The notes beneath the pieces were generated by a model. That model was given only the letters and a program-made list of their open reading frames with translations. It searched no databases and was not told where the DNA came from. 64,000 nucleotides of DNA from Methanobacterium sp. SMA-27 (GTDB lineage: Archaea; Methanobacteriota; Methanobacteria; Methanobacteriales; Methanobacteriaceae): NCBI RefSeq assembly GCF_000744455.1, contig NZ_JQLY01000001.1, forward strand, positions 2,014,501 to 2,078,500, in the 5' to 3' direction. Below, piece by piece: positions 31,980 through 41,038 of this stretch. A program made the position numbers and the translations under genes. Numbering within the stretch: position 1 is the stretch's first letter; every line of letters begins with the position of its first letter.

Positions 31980-32092
31980 TTGAATCCTATTTCTTTCTAT
32001 TTTTTTCTTTTCATGAGTTTATTTAAATTTTTTTAAAAATTAAAGATCAATAAAAATGATTTAACAAAAAAACCTATATATCTGGAAAATTT

Positions 32093-32509
32093 TCAATTTC
32101 CAAATCTTGCTTTGATTGATTTGTTTAATGGTTCTCTCATAGAATTGAACTGTAATAACAGATCGTCTATAATATATTTTATTTCTTTTAAATCATCAAT
32201 ATTTTTATTTGATTTGGATTCTAACTTTTTGAGTTCCTTTATCAATTTACTTTTTGATGAACCTCTTATTATATTGGTAATACCATTTTTTTGGTTCATA
32301 TCATATTTTTTTCTGAGAAACGCCTTTCTTTTAATATAATCCGACTCAGCAATACGTATGTCTTTTACAATACCTTCTTTAAGTTTTATGAGAATGGCTT
32401 CTCTCTCATTTATTTCAACAAGTAAACGTCGAGAATCCGCTATAGAAGATAGTTCAGTATCTATATCTATTATTTCTGCAAGTAATTTGTGATAATCTTC
32501 AGCAAGCAT
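32093..32509 (-). CDS. Hypothetical helical/coiled-coil protein
   Basis: A 138-residue protein with almost entirely helical, strongly charged composition. Heptad-like spacing is visible from about residues 3-60 and again at 85-125. There is no membrane segment, cysteine pair or recognised catalytic motif. It is convergent with the ATP synthase operon and lies 64 bases downstream of another hypothetical on the same strand, so the two may form an operon. AGGAGT lies just before its ATG. No function is assigned. Confidence 0.6.
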   Translation of the reverse strand: MLAEDYHKLLAEIIDIDTELSSIADSRRLLVEINEREAILIKLKEGIVKDIRIAESDYIKRKAFLRKKYDMNQKNGITNIIRGSSKSKLIKELKKLESKSNKNIDDLKEIKYIIDDLLLQFNSMREPLNKSIKARFGN

Positions 32510-32573
32510 TTATTACTCCTTTTAACTGTAATTTCATCTAATTACACTATTTATAAATGATGCCTATAAAAAT

Positions 32574-32912
32574 TTATCCATCCATTACCTTAATCTGAAT
32601 CTGTAGCATACCATCTACTACATTACTCTTAGTTTCAATATCACTATTTTCCTTTTCCATATCTTTTATTCGGAATAGAATATTGGTGAGGGATATTGTG
32701 TTAAAATTTCCTTTTTTGTTGTCTGGTTTTGACGAAATAAGAAGGATTTTAACTAGACCATTCTCTATAGTAACATTGTAATTAATTGCGTTGATGTATA
32801 TGGCGTCAGAAATTCGAAGTAAAAGCTTTATATATTTTATTGGAAGGCCACTTTTACTTATAACATCTTTAATCTTGTCGTTTTCCCTACATTGTTCCAC
32901 ATTTATTTGCAT
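32574..32912 (-). CDS. Hypothetical protein, 112 residues
   Basis: A small mixed alpha/beta protein with alternating hydrophobic strands in its middle (YNVTIENGLVKILLISSKP) and near the end (DGMLQIQIKVMDG). I recognise no family. It is probably co-transcribed with the coiled-coil gene that follows on the minus strand, and its upstream region faces the divergent UPF0216 gene, with about 80 bases for both promoters. Confidence 0.5.
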   Translation of the reverse strand: MQINVEQCRENDKIKDVISKSGLPIKYIKLLLRISDAIYINAINYNVTIENGLVKILLISSKPDNKKGNFNTISLTNILFRIKDMEKENSDIETKSNVVDGMLQIQIKVMDG

Positions 32913-32960
32913 TTTTACACTCCATAAATTATATTAAAACTAGATCATAACAAACTAAAA

Positions 32961-32972
32961 TTAATATATAAT
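32961..32972 (+). promoter_or_regulatory. TATA box of the UPF0216 gene
   Basis: TTAATATATAAT lies about 25-35 bases before the ATG at 32995, and no Shine-Dalgarno sequence is visible. The transcript is expected to start within about ten bases of the ATG, so it is nearly leaderless. Confidence 0.45.
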
Positions 32973-32994
32973 CCCATGCAGATATAATTTACAA

Positions 32995-33399
32995 ATGAGA
33001 CATGATAACCGCGGAGATAGATTAATAAAAAAACAGATATTAAGCCTCAACAAGCATTTACCTCGCAAACGAAAGTTCCTTGATGAACTTCTCCTAGAAG
33101 AAAGACCACATGTTGTTGGAGGAGATAATAGCAGACATAGATTTAAAAGGGATGAACTTAGAAGATTATCTCAAATTATCGAAGAATCAGAATACCATCT
33201 ACTGAGATTACCAATATACATTGAGATTGATTCAAATGCTTCGGGTTCCAGAATATCTGGAAGACTCGAAAACAAAGTAATATGCAATATACTAAAGATT
33301 AAAGACTGTAGCTCAGAGATATATTTGTACAGAAAAGACATCAAATTACTACGAAAAGAGCTCCCAACTACAACACAGTACGTATTTCTAGTGAGGTAA
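32995..33399 (+). CDS. UPF0216 family protein
   Basis: A 134-residue member of the archaeal UPF0216 family, of unknown function. The strongly basic N-terminus (IKKQILSLNKHLPRKRKFLD) followed by the LLLEERPHVVGGDNSRHRFKR block is the conserved part, and the positive charge suggests nucleic-acid binding. It has a leaderless-type start and is followed four bases later by a short membrane protein gene, an arrangement worth checking for conservation in relatives. Confidence 0.75.
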   Translation: MRHDNRGDRLIKKQILSLNKHLPRKRKFLDELLLEERPHVVGGDNSRHRFKRDELRRLSQIIEESEYHLLRLPIYIEIDSNASGSRISGRLENKVICNILKIKDCSSEIYLYRKDIKLLRKELPTTTQYVFLVR

Positions 33400-33403
33400 A
33401 ATA

Positions 33404-33562
33404 ATGACTCGAGACCCATTAAATGAATTATTTAAAGATATTAAAGATCCTGATAACCGTGCAAAGATGTTCCTTCTATTTGCTGGAGCCATGATAATGT
33501 CAACCATTTTAATAGTGGTTGGGACCATCATATTCATTCTTAGATTACTACATATATTTTGA
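33404..33562 (+). CDS. Small single-span membrane protein (52 residues)
   Basis: A 52-codon open frame with a charged N-terminal part (TRDPLNELFKDIKDPDNRAK) and one hydrophobic helix (about residues 22-51). GTGAGGT at 33391-33397 lies at a normal distance before the ATG and overlaps the end of the UPF0216 gene, so translation is coupled. No family name can be given. The membrane helix fills most of the C-terminal half. Confidence 0.65.
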   Translation: MTRDPLNELFKDIKDPDNRAKMFLLFAGAMIMSTILIVVGTIIFILRLLHIF

Positions 33563-33583
33563 ACAGATCTATCAAAATTGAAA

Positions 33584-34750
33584 TTAAATTATTGGATTTA
33601 AATTTTGGTATACATTGGAAACAATCTTTTTTGCTGAAAAAATAGTATTTTCAAGTAATTTTCCTGAGGTTAACACAGTAGCTACAGGTTCTCCCTTTTC
33701 AATAATTACGTCTGAAACAGGTATATCATTCAAATCTTTTAAGTCAAGATTTCCTACCAAAGAACGATACTTTGCATGAATTATCATCTTTGCAGCAAAT
33801 TTTTGAGGTTGAGGAATATTATTTAGATCTCCCTCACATGCGTGTATATGGGCTTCTGCCATGTTTATCCCCAAAGATAGTTCCGCTACTTCAAAAGTTC
33901 CTTGTGGTCTAGGATTAACTTCTATAAGGTAGATATTTCCATTATTTATTTTCATATCAACACCATTGGAACCTATGAGTTTCAAATCCTTTATAACATC
34001 TTCAGCAACTTCTTTAAAATCTTTTTGTATATTTATAGATTTATTTGCATCGAATTTTTCTGTATATGGGGCAATGTTACCACAGTACCCATATATTCCC
34101 ATTTGTCCCAACCAGCTTTTTCCTATTAATTGCTGGCTTGTTAAAATTGTTGTTGTCTCATCTCCACTCGAGAGCACTGAAGCACTAACATCATTGCCTT
34201 CAACAATTTCCTGCAATACTGCATCATGGATCTCAACATCTTGATCAGTTGGATCAAAGTTCCGGATACCTAACCCTCCTGATCCTACAAGTGGTTTCAA
34301 AAGAAAATTTTTATTGCTTGCTGCATCTATTTCAATAGCCTCTTTAAGATCATTTACCAAGTAAGTTTCAGGCAATTCAAATATACCTTCAAATTTCTTT
34401 GAAAGGCGTTTATAAAGTTTATATTTATTTTCGATATCAGTTACATCTTTATTTCCAATTAATTTATTCTTGGGAAATTTTAATGGAGAGACACCAGAAC
34501 AGCAAAGAATGAAATCTACAAGCTCAATATATTCTTCAGCCATATTAACAAGTTTTTGTGAATCGAATTGTTGAGAAAAATAGCCACACGAATTAAATGG
34601 TTTTTGTGATAAAAAAGATTTTTTATCTGTAACACATTGATTGATATCTTGACATCCAAAATAATCTACAGAATAAACATTATACCCCATATTTTTAAGA
34701 GAACATGCCATAGGTCGGGTATTTACACCTATAACGAGAATATTTTCCAT
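33584..34750 (-). CDS. ATP-grasp domain ligase (COG2232-like)
   Basis: A 388-residue ATP-grasp protein. The central nucleotide-binding fold is shown by NFLLKPLVGSGGLGIRNF (about 143-160), the VLQEIVEGNDVSAS strand pair, and the metal-binding NGNIYLIEVNPRPQGTFE near the end of the fold. Such enzymes join a carboxylate to an amine using ATP. In methanogens candidates include methanofuran or tetrahydromethanopterin side-chain ligases, but nothing here decides between them. The C-terminal 90 residues form an additional domain. It lies just upstream of no obvious partner; a tRNA gene follows on its 5' side. Confidence 0.75.
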   Translation of the reverse strand: MENILVIGVNTRPMACSLKNMGYNVYSVDYFGCQDINQCVTDKKSFLSQKPFNSCGYFSQQFDSQKLVNMAEEYIELVDFILCCSGVSPLKFPKNKLIGNKDVTDIENKYKLYKRLSKKFEGIFELPETYLVNDLKEAIEIDAASNKNFLLKPLVGSGGLGIRNFDPTDQDVEIHDAVLQEIVEGNDVSASVLSSGDETTTILTSQQLIGKSWLGQMGIYGYCGNIAPYTEKFDANKSINIQKDFKEVAEDVIKDLKLIGSNGVDMKINNGNIYLIEVNPRPQGTFEVAELSLGINMAEAHIHACEGDLNNIPQPQKFAAKMIIHAKYRSLVGNLDLKDLNDIPVSDVIIEKGEPVATVLTSGKLLENTIFSAKKIVSNVYQNLNPII

Positions 34751-34773
34751 ATAATTACCTTTGAAAATTTAAA

Positions 34774-34845
<72 letters not shown>

Positions 34846-34888
34846 AATATAGAATAGACTGCATTGCAGTAATCTGTTTTTCGCTTTG

Positions 34889-34901
34889 CTTATATTTAAA
34901 G
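34889..34901 (-). promoter_or_regulatory. TATA box of tRNA-Gln
   Basis: On the minus strand the sequence CTTTAAATATA lies about 45-55 bases before the mature 5' end, suiting a transcript with a leader of roughly 20 bases that would be removed by RNase P. Confidence 0.5.
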
Positions 34902-34923
34902 GTATCGACATGGATTAATGGCC

Positions 34924-35592
34924 TTAGAAATCCATTTTCCTTTCACATATAGTGTTAAACCTGCAGCTTCTACATTTATTAGGATTATCGGTTGCTTTGA
35001 ATTCTATTTCACCTTCCAATAATCTATGCATGCGATTAATAAGGTTAATAATATCTTTTTCAGCCTTTTCATCAAAGTAAGATGCCCAGTAAATATTTTC
35101 TGTACCTCTTTGCCTAAGAGATGCAACAATCCTTCTTTTCTCGGGTATCATTTCCTTAAACGCAAGACAATATCCAAAAACTTGATTAATACTTGAAGAG
35201 TAAGCCCTTGTACCTGGTTTATCATCAATGATAACAAATTCATCTGGTGTCATCCATACTTCATCAATAAATCCCCTGATACCGTGTTGTTTGGACATTA
35301 CAGGTAATTCTCTTGAAAGAATTTCACCTGTTTTGGATGTTTCTAACATCTCATCAAATGTTGTAGGTTCTGCATCCTCCCTGAAATTCGTTTCAAGAGT
35401 TGCATGTACCTTTGTTCCTTCCAACATAGATTTAGTTGGTTTTATCTCGATACCTTTGACATTTTCAAGATAGATCCCATATTCACAGAAACCTTGTTTG
35501 TTAAGCCAGCTAATTGGAAAATTATTTCTTTCTTCAATTATTTTAACCTGACTTATGGTTGGATGTGGAGTAGTATTGGATTTCTTTTTCAT
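34924..35592 (-). CDS. Cas4/Dna2-like PD-(D/E)XK nuclease
   Basis: A 222-residue protein with the Cas4/Dna2 RecB-type nuclease layout. The core GFIDEVWMTPDEFVIIDDKPG (about 107-127) supplies the metal-binding Asp and the Asp-x-Lys of the active site, QVFGYCLAF gives motif IV-like residues, and the C-terminal CRSCRFNTIC with a lone Cys near residue 35 would hold a 4Fe-4S cluster. There is no Cas gene or CRISPR array in the window, so a repair or processing role is more likely than adaptation. Its ATG overlaps the TAA of the upstream coiled-coil gene by one base, so the two are translated together. Confidence 0.75.
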   Translation of the reverse strand: MKKKSNTTPHPTISQVKIIEERNNFPISWLNKQGFCEYGIYLENVKGIEIKPTKSMLEGTKVHATLETNFREDAEPTTFDEMLETSKTGEILSRELPVMSKQHGIRGFIDEVWMTPDEFVIIDDKPGTRAYSSSINQVFGYCLAFKEMIPEKRRIVASLRQRGTENIYWASYFDEKAEKDIINLINRMHRLLEGEIEFKATDNPNKCRSCRFNTICERKMDF

Positions 35593-36164
35593 TATTCTCC
35601 TTCACCATCCTTTTTACTACCTAAGCGACTTTTTAAACTCGTCCAAATATCTTTATCCTTTTGAATATTCAACTCATCTTCAAGAACTTTATTCTTTTCA
35701 GATTCAAGTTCATAATTCGTTTTCAGGGTTTTATATGCCCCACTAACTTCCTCTAATTTATTCATGAGCTTTTTTTTATCTTCTTCTAAAGATTTGAGAC
35801 GCTCATCCTCAAGTCTTAACTTTTTGTTGGTTTTAGTATGTTTACTGACGAGTTCCTTGTATGATTTTGATAGTTCGTTGTGTTTCCATTCCAATTCAGC
35901 AAGTTCCCTTTCATATGCTTTAATGTTGCTATCTTTAACCCCTAGGTTTTTGAGGTATTCTTCTGCCATAGAGATATCCTCTCCAACTAACTCTTCAATT
36001 TGCCTCTGGGGTATAATGAAAACTTCCTCACTGCACTCAAATTTATCAGACCTTTTTAAAGGCACCAGATATTGATTATACTCGTATATCTTCCTTTTAC
36101 CGCCAACAGTCTTCTTGGTCTTCTTTTTATAGCATTTAACAGCTGATTTTATTACTTTTACCAT
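35592..36164 (-). CDS. Coiled-coil protein coupled to the Cas4-like nuclease
   Basis: A protein of about 190 residues. A basic N-terminus (VKVIKSAVKCYKKKTKKTVG) is followed by a short beta-rich stretch (YEYNQYLVPLKRS) and then one long coiled coil from about residue 80 to 175 that ends in acidic residues. The ATG at 36164 is chosen because GGAG lies eight bases upstream; an earlier TTG at 36191 has no ribosome binding site. I recognise no family. The one-base overlap with the nuclease gene suggests a structural or DNA-bridging partner. Confidence 0.6.
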   Translation of the reverse strand: MVKVIKSAVKCYKKKTKKTVGGKRKIYEYNQYLVPLKRSDKFECSEEVFIIPQRQIEELVGEDISMAEEYLKNLGVKDSNIKAYERELAELEWKHNELSKSYKELVSKHTKTNKKLRLEDERLKSLEEDKKKLMNKLEEVSGAYKTLKTNYELESEKNKVLEDELNIQKDKDIWTSLKSRLGSKKDGEGE

Positions 36165-36360
36165 TAACACTGCTCCAGTTGCAATTAACAATCAAAAAAA
36201 TCTATATGATTATTATTAACTTTTTATTATTCATCTTATTCTAATGTAGAACAGAATTATATTGATTGAACCTTCTTTTATCCTTTTTGAAATAAAAATT
36301 TAGAAATGATTCAATTCAAAAAAAAATTATATTAAAAATATTCTTTTACATTTGAACAGC

Positions 36361-37248
36361 TTAAAAAACAATAATACATAGTATTAGAATTGCAGGCCAA
36401 AACATGAATTCAAAATCAGCAATTGAACCCAATTTAACCCATAACTTATCATCATAAGATTTTTTTGCCTTTATAAGATAATATAAGCTATAAAAATAGA
36501 AAACAATTAATGAAATCGTGAAAATTGGAATTATTTTAAGATAAACTCCAATTATCAATGGAAAAAATGCAGCGATGTTTAACAAATGTAATAATTTTAT
36601 TGATTTATCTTTACCAATTATAACCGGAAGTGTCTTTAATCCCTCCTTTGAATCTGTTAGATGGTCCTTTAAATCAAAAAATATTGCGTTTATCATACCT
36701 TTCATATATATAAAAATAAAAACAATTAGAATTGGAAAAGAAAAGGCTAAAGAGTAATGTAATGGTACAAAAAAAGTTCCTCCCATAGACCAGGTCAAAA
36801 CAGTGTAAATATTTTTAAATATGGGAATTTTCTTTGTTAGACCCTTAAATGCTGTTGCATAAAAAACCCCACCTAACATCATTAAAATTATAAAAATAAT
36901 AAGTTTAAAGTTAGTAAAAATAATTAGAAGAACTATAAGCAATAAAACGTAAAAAACTAGAATTATTGGATAATATTTTTTCTTCTTTTGCAAATGTTTG
37001 TATCTATCTGAATTGGTTTCATGATCTTTGTCCAAATCACTCATATAATCATAGCTGTAAATAATTAATGGAATTAAATAAGATATAGTTAATAAAGGAA
37101 TATTAATTCCAGAATTAATAATTATTGAAGTTGATAAAACTAGTGCTGGAGCCCCCAAAGCTGTTAAATATCCCCCATGAACAATTTCCTTAAAAATCAT
37201 ATTAAAGTGACGGGAATAATCATTTTTTGAATTGATATTTAAAACCAT
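36361..37248 (-). CDS. UbiA-family prenyltransferase
   Basis: A membrane protein of about 295 residues with eight or nine hydrophobic helices and the two Asp-rich motifs of UbiA enzymes: YDYMSDLDKDHETN near residue 66 and FDLKDHLTDSKEG near 190. They transfer prenyl chains to aromatic or phospholipid acceptors; in archaea the family includes geranylgeranylglyceryl phosphate transferases. The start is uncertain: ATG 37248 with GGGGG nearby is preferred, while a TTG at 37284 would add 12 residues. The exact acceptor cannot be read from sequence. Confidence 0.72.
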   Translation of the reverse strand: MVLNINSKNDYSRHFNMIFKEIVHGGYLTALGAPALVLSTSIIINSGINIPLLTISYLIPLIIYSYDYMSDLDKDHETNSDRYKHLQKKKKYYPIILVFYVLLLIVLLIIFTNFKLIIFIILMMLGGVFYATAFKGLTKKIPIFKNIYTVLTWSMGGTFFVPLHYSLAFSFPILIVFIFIYMKGMINAIFFDLKDHLTDSKEGLKTLPVIIGKDKSIKLLHLLNIAAFFPLIIGVYLKIIPIFTISLIVFYFYSLYYLIKAKKSYDDKLWVKLGSIADFEFMFWPAILILCIIVF

Positions 37249-37418
37249 ATGCCCCCACATTAAATTAAAATGGAATATATCCAATATATTTTATAATTAA
37301 GAGTAATTATTAATTAATAATTATTTTTAGACAATAATATGGATTATGTAATTAATAAATATATTTATTTTCCAAATTTATTCAAAAACTTGAAATAATT
37401 TATTAAAGAAAAAGATTT

Positions 37419-37436
37419 ATTTGTAGATCTACAAAT
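37419..37436. promoter_or_regulatory. 18-base perfect palindrome before the histidine kinase gene
   Basis: ATTTGTAGATCTACAAAT reads the same on both strands and lies 29 bases before the ATG. A TATA-like stretch (about 37355-37369) is upstream, so a bound protein would sit just downstream of the expected initiation site and block transcription. The regulator is unknown. Confidence 0.45.
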
Positions 37437-37464
37437 TATTTATTACGATCTGGAGTAAAAAAAT

Positions 37465-39150
37465 ATGAACATATTTTCATATATATCACTGATAGCATTT
37501 TTACTATGTTTTTTTCTTGGTAATTTCATTTATCATAAAAATTCCAAAAGTCAGTTAAATTTAATGATAGCTCTGCTATGCATATTAGTTGGGTTTTTAG
37601 CCTTTGCAGAGTTTCAATACAGACAAACAACAGATTTTCAAACAGCTTATATATGGCTTAAAATTAGTGGATTATGGCCAATTGTACCCGCTGTTCTCTT
37701 GCATATCTCACTGATATTTACTGGGAAAACAGATATTCTAAAAAACAAATCCACCTACCTACTGATTTATATTCCTGCAATTATTATTTCTTTCTATGCT
37801 GTAGACACTAATTTAATGTTAATGGGAATATTAAAAGAATATTGGGGTTGGACATATGTATTTCCAGAAAATTCCTTACTTTTTGATATTATGAGTGTTT
37901 GGACTCTTCTCTGTGTGTTTTTAGCCGGGGGTCTTTGTTTAATATATTATTTAAAAAACAAGAATATTAAAAAGCACCAGGCAAAATATCTTTTAATTGG
38001 CCTTTATTTTCCACTTTTAATTACTATGGCAACGGATCTTATACTTCCAACAATGTCGATTAGAATTCCTGAAACTACCATGGCCATGTCCACAGTAGGT
38101 ATTGGATTCATCAGTTATGGTGTATGGAAATATAGATTCCCTGCATTAACAACCGCTGTTGCTGCAGATGAGATAGTTTCCACAATGTCTAACTTTTTAA
38201 TTATGTTAGATCATGACAAAAACATTGTAACCATCAATGATGCAACAATAGAACTTTTAGGATATGAAAAAAAAGATATTATAGGAAAGTCTGTGAAATA
38301 TTTATTCGCTGACAATAGTCTGGAAAATGCAGGAAAACTTTTTGATTCAAATTCTAATTCAATTATTAATTTTGAAACTCGTTTAAAGTCCAAATATGGG
38401 GAAATTATACCTGTTTTACTTTCTAAATCTGTAATTAAAAATGATGATGGTAACATTATGGGTATTGTTTGTATAGGCAGTAACATAGTGGAAATTAAAC
38501 ATGCCGAAGATAAAATTAAAGCTTCTTTAAATGAAAAAGATATTTTACTTAGGGAATTACATCATCGTGTTAAAAATAATCTTCAAATAATTTTGAGCCT
38601 TATAAATCTCCAATCAAATGGGATTAAAAACAAGGAAGATCTCGAGATTTTTAGAGAAAGCCAAAGCAGAGTTAAATCCCTCGCGATTATACATGAAAAG
38701 TTATATAGATCTGAGGACTTCGCAAATATTAATTTTGAAGAATATATTGAGAGTTTGGTAAATTATCTCCTTTCATATTATTCTGCAGATTCGATAGAAG
38801 TTATAATCGATGTTAAGAAAGATATTATCTTGAATATGGATACAGCAGTGCCTTGCGGGCTTATTATAAATGAATTGGTTACCAATGCAATAAAACATGC
38901 TTTCAATGAGAGTAAATCGGGTCAGATCAAAATTACTCTTAAATCTGATAATGGTTGTTTTACCCTTATCGTGAGTGATAATGGTGAAGGCATTCCTCCA
39001 GAAGTAGATTTAGACAATCCTCAAAAATTAGGATTACAGTTAGTAAAATCATTAACTGATCAGCTGGAAGGTAAAATTGAATACAATGGATCAAAAAATA
39101 CAGAATTCAAAATACAATTCAGAGAACTGATCTACAAAGATAGAATGTAA
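37465..39150 (+). CDS. Membrane sensor histidine kinase with PAS domain
   Basis: A 561-residue sensor kinase. Seven hydrophobic segments over about residues 1-225 form a 7TM-type sensory region; a PAS domain follows (about 240-350, TINDATIELLGYEKKDIIGKS). The kinase core is of the HisKA_2/HWE type, with LLRELHHRVKNNLQ and phosphoacceptor His366 or His367, then the ATP-binding NELVTNAIKHAF and DNGEGIP boxes. No response regulator gene is adjacent, so it is an orphan. A perfect 18-base palindrome (37419-37436) sits in the leader just before the gene. Confidence 0.88.
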   Translation: MNIFSYISLIAFLLCFFLGNFIYHKNSKSQLNLMIALLCILVGFLAFAEFQYRQTTDFQTAYIWLKISGLWPIVPAVLLHISLIFTGKTDILKNKSTYLLIYIPAIIISFYAVDTNLMLMGILKEYWGWTYVFPENSLLFDIMSVWTLLCVFLAGGLCLIYYLKNKNIKKHQAKYLLIGLYFPLLITMATDLILPTMSIRIPETTMAMSTVGIGFISYGVWKYRFPALTTAVAADEIVSTMSNFLIMLDHDKNIVTINDATIELLGYEKKDIIGKSVKYLFADNSLENAGKLFDSNSNSIINFETRLKSKYGEIIPVLLSKSVIKNDDGNIMGIVCIGSNIVEIKHAEDKIKASLNEKDILLRELHHRVKNNLQIILSLINLQSNGIKNKEDLEIFRESQSRVKSLAIIHEKLYRSEDFANINFEEYIESLVNYLLSYYSADSIEVIIDVKKDIILNMDTAVPCGLIINELVTNAIKHAFNESKSGQIKITLKSDNGCFTLIVSDNGEGIPPEVDLDNPQKLGLQLVKSLTDQLEGKIEYNGSKNTEFKIQFRELIYKDRM

Positions 39151-39165
39151 TTCCAATTAGATATC

Positions 39166-39894
39166 TTATTCGAACTTACTATCTAATTTATCTGCTATTT
39201 CATTCCATTTTTTAACCCTATCCTCTAAATTATCTTCTTTTTGTGGAATTTGGTTCTCCATCATCTTTTCTAGATTTTTAAGGAAATCTGGATCATCTTT
39301 AATTTTTAAACATGTAGTTATTTCTGTAATGGCCTTTTGAACCACAAATTCTATTGCATATTTACAGAAATGGTTCGGTGTAAACACATATTCATTTTCA
39401 TTTTTAATCAATATTGGAAATGCTCTACACACAGCAGGTCGTTGATCGTATATATCACATTTATTTGTTTTCCTAATGAAATGTTCGCACGGACGATCCT
39501 CTGTAAACCTGTAACCCTCTTTGTAAGGCTTAATATCTGCAGTTATAACTTTATCCGAACTTTTATAACCCTCATATTCTTTTTCTGTAATATATATTGG
39601 TGAACAATTTTCACAACACCATCCACATCTTTGACAATATTCCAAACGTAACGCAGCAACAAGCGATCCTTCTGTGAATGCAATGGAAGAGAAATGTATA
39701 ATTTTTTTAATATCCCTTTTTTCAACATCTTTTAATTGGCCAGACTTCTTTAATATTTTTTTAACCCTTTTATAAACCATTCTCTCAAATATGAATAGCT
39801 CAGATTCCATGTCCGGTTGTTTTTTAACTAATTCTTCATACTGATTAAACACAGAATCGATATACTCTCTCTTGTGTAGTTCTTCTAATAACAT
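39166..39894 (-). CDS. YkgJ-family cysteine-cluster protein
   Basis: A 242-residue protein with the YkgJ zinc/iron-binding pattern: YCQRCGWCCENCSP (near residues 91-104) and, about 50 residues later, CDIYDQRPAVCRAFP. These Cys-rich domains are found in many archaea; their function is not settled. The rest is helical. It converges with the histidine kinase gene with 15 bases between the stops. The ATG has GGTGAAC on its minus-strand leader. Confidence 0.78.
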   Translation of the reverse strand: MLLEELHKREYIDSVFNQYEELVKKQPDMESELFIFERMVYKRVKKILKKSGQLKDVEKRDIKKIIHFSSIAFTEGSLVAALRLEYCQRCGWCCENCSPIYITEKEYEGYKSSDKVITADIKPYKEGYRFTEDRPCEHFIRKTNKCDIYDQRPAVCRAFPILIKNENEYVFTPNHFCKYAIEFVVQKAITEITTCLKIKDDPDFLKNLEKMMENQIPQKEDNLEDRVKKWNEIADKLDSKFE

Positions 39895-40017
39895 TTGTTC
39901 ACCATGAATTCCAATAAAATATTCTTAGATATATTAATTTGATTATCAGTTATAAACAATTAGATTGTAAATTGATGTATTTAAAATAAAGACAGGATTT
40001 TAATTTTAAACAACCCT

Positions 40018-40821
40018 CTATTTTATCCCTGTTCCCTTAAAAAAATTATAAAAAAACACTCCATCATTTTCTGTAGTTTTATATAGATCTTTTATTCCTT
40101 TTTCCCATGATTCAATGGAAATCATACCAGAATCAATTGTCTGATCTTTAACTCCTTCTACCATAGCAATAATTGTCTTTTCATTAAATCCTTCGACTAA
40201 TTTGGGGTTACTTGAATCTACATAAACAATTTTGGGCAATACTTGAATATTTTTAAATCCTGAATTTTTGAGTATGGGATAAATTTCCCTTCCAATCACA
40301 GGGTTACAATTAAGTGTTTTTTGACATTCAATAAGACATTCCCATGTTTTTAAGGCTTCATTAGACTCTGGATAAAAATAACATGACCCATGATCCCCTT
40401 CTATTACAGTTATCGAACCATCTTTTTTAAGAACTCTTTTTAAACTTTTTAGTGCGTTTATTGGGTCTTCAAGATGTTCTAGTACAAAACAAACAAAAAT
40501 ATGATCATATGTTTCTTGTTCAAAAGGTAAATTAAAAATGTCAGCTACCTGAAATTCCACATTTGAAATAAACTCTTTCTTCAAAAGAGATTTTGCCATG
40601 TTTATTGAAGTTTCAGAAATATCTATAGATATAATTTTTGAATCTGGACTATTTTTAGCTAGTATTAATGTCTGTGCACCTACTCCACATCCTACTTCTA
40701 AAACTTTGCTTCCCTTTGGGTAAGTAGTATTGTTGTGGAGAATATCTGCAAGTATATTTGCCTGATCAACCAATCTATCCGATTCTTCCTTTGAATATCC
40801 ATGTACATATCTCTCTTTCAT
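40018..40821 (-). CDS. Class I SAM-dependent methyltransferase
   Basis: A 267-residue methyltransferase. Motif I VLEVGCGVGAQTLIL and the acidic strand end IISIDISETS bind S-adenosylmethionine; ADIFNLPFE and FVLEHLEDP follow in the expected order. The C-terminal region is family-specific with no known substrate. The ATG at 40821 is chosen because GTGAGGAT lies upstream; the longer reading from a TTG at 40866 has no ribosome binding site. The gene is isolated, so context gives no clue to substrate. Confidence 0.8.
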   Translation of the reverse strand: MKERYVHGYSKEESDRLVDQANILADILHNNTTYPKGSKVLEVGCGVGAQTLILAKNSPDSKIISIDISETSINMAKSLLKKEFISNVEFQVADIFNLPFEQETYDHIFVCFVLEHLEDPINALKSLKRVLKKDGSITVIEGDHGSCYFYPESNEALKTWECLIECQKTLNCNPVIGREIYPILKNSGFKNIQVLPKIVYVDSSNPKLVEGFNEKTIIAMVEGVKDQTIDSGMISIESWEKGIKDLYKTTENDGVFFYNFFKGTGIK

Positions 40822-41038
40822 AAAATCTATCCTCACTATTACTATTTTTATGTTAATTATTTTCAATTCGATTATATTTAATTTTCATGGATATATTCAG
40901 TAATTATTCAATTTTAACTGAAATATAATTAAATAAATCAGTTTATGATAAATATATTTTTAAATTTGGTTAATATTGATTAAAGGCTTTGAGATGTATT
41001 GTTTCTAATTTAATCTTAAAAAAAAATTAGATTTAATC

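Noticed and set aside
34846..34923. Possible attachment site beside the tRNA gene
   Set aside because: No duplicate of the tRNA 3' end, integrase or element boundary was found nearby.
34924..35592. CRISPR-associated Cas4 as part of a defence locus
   Set aside because: No repeats, Cas1, Cas2 or effector genes occur within the window.
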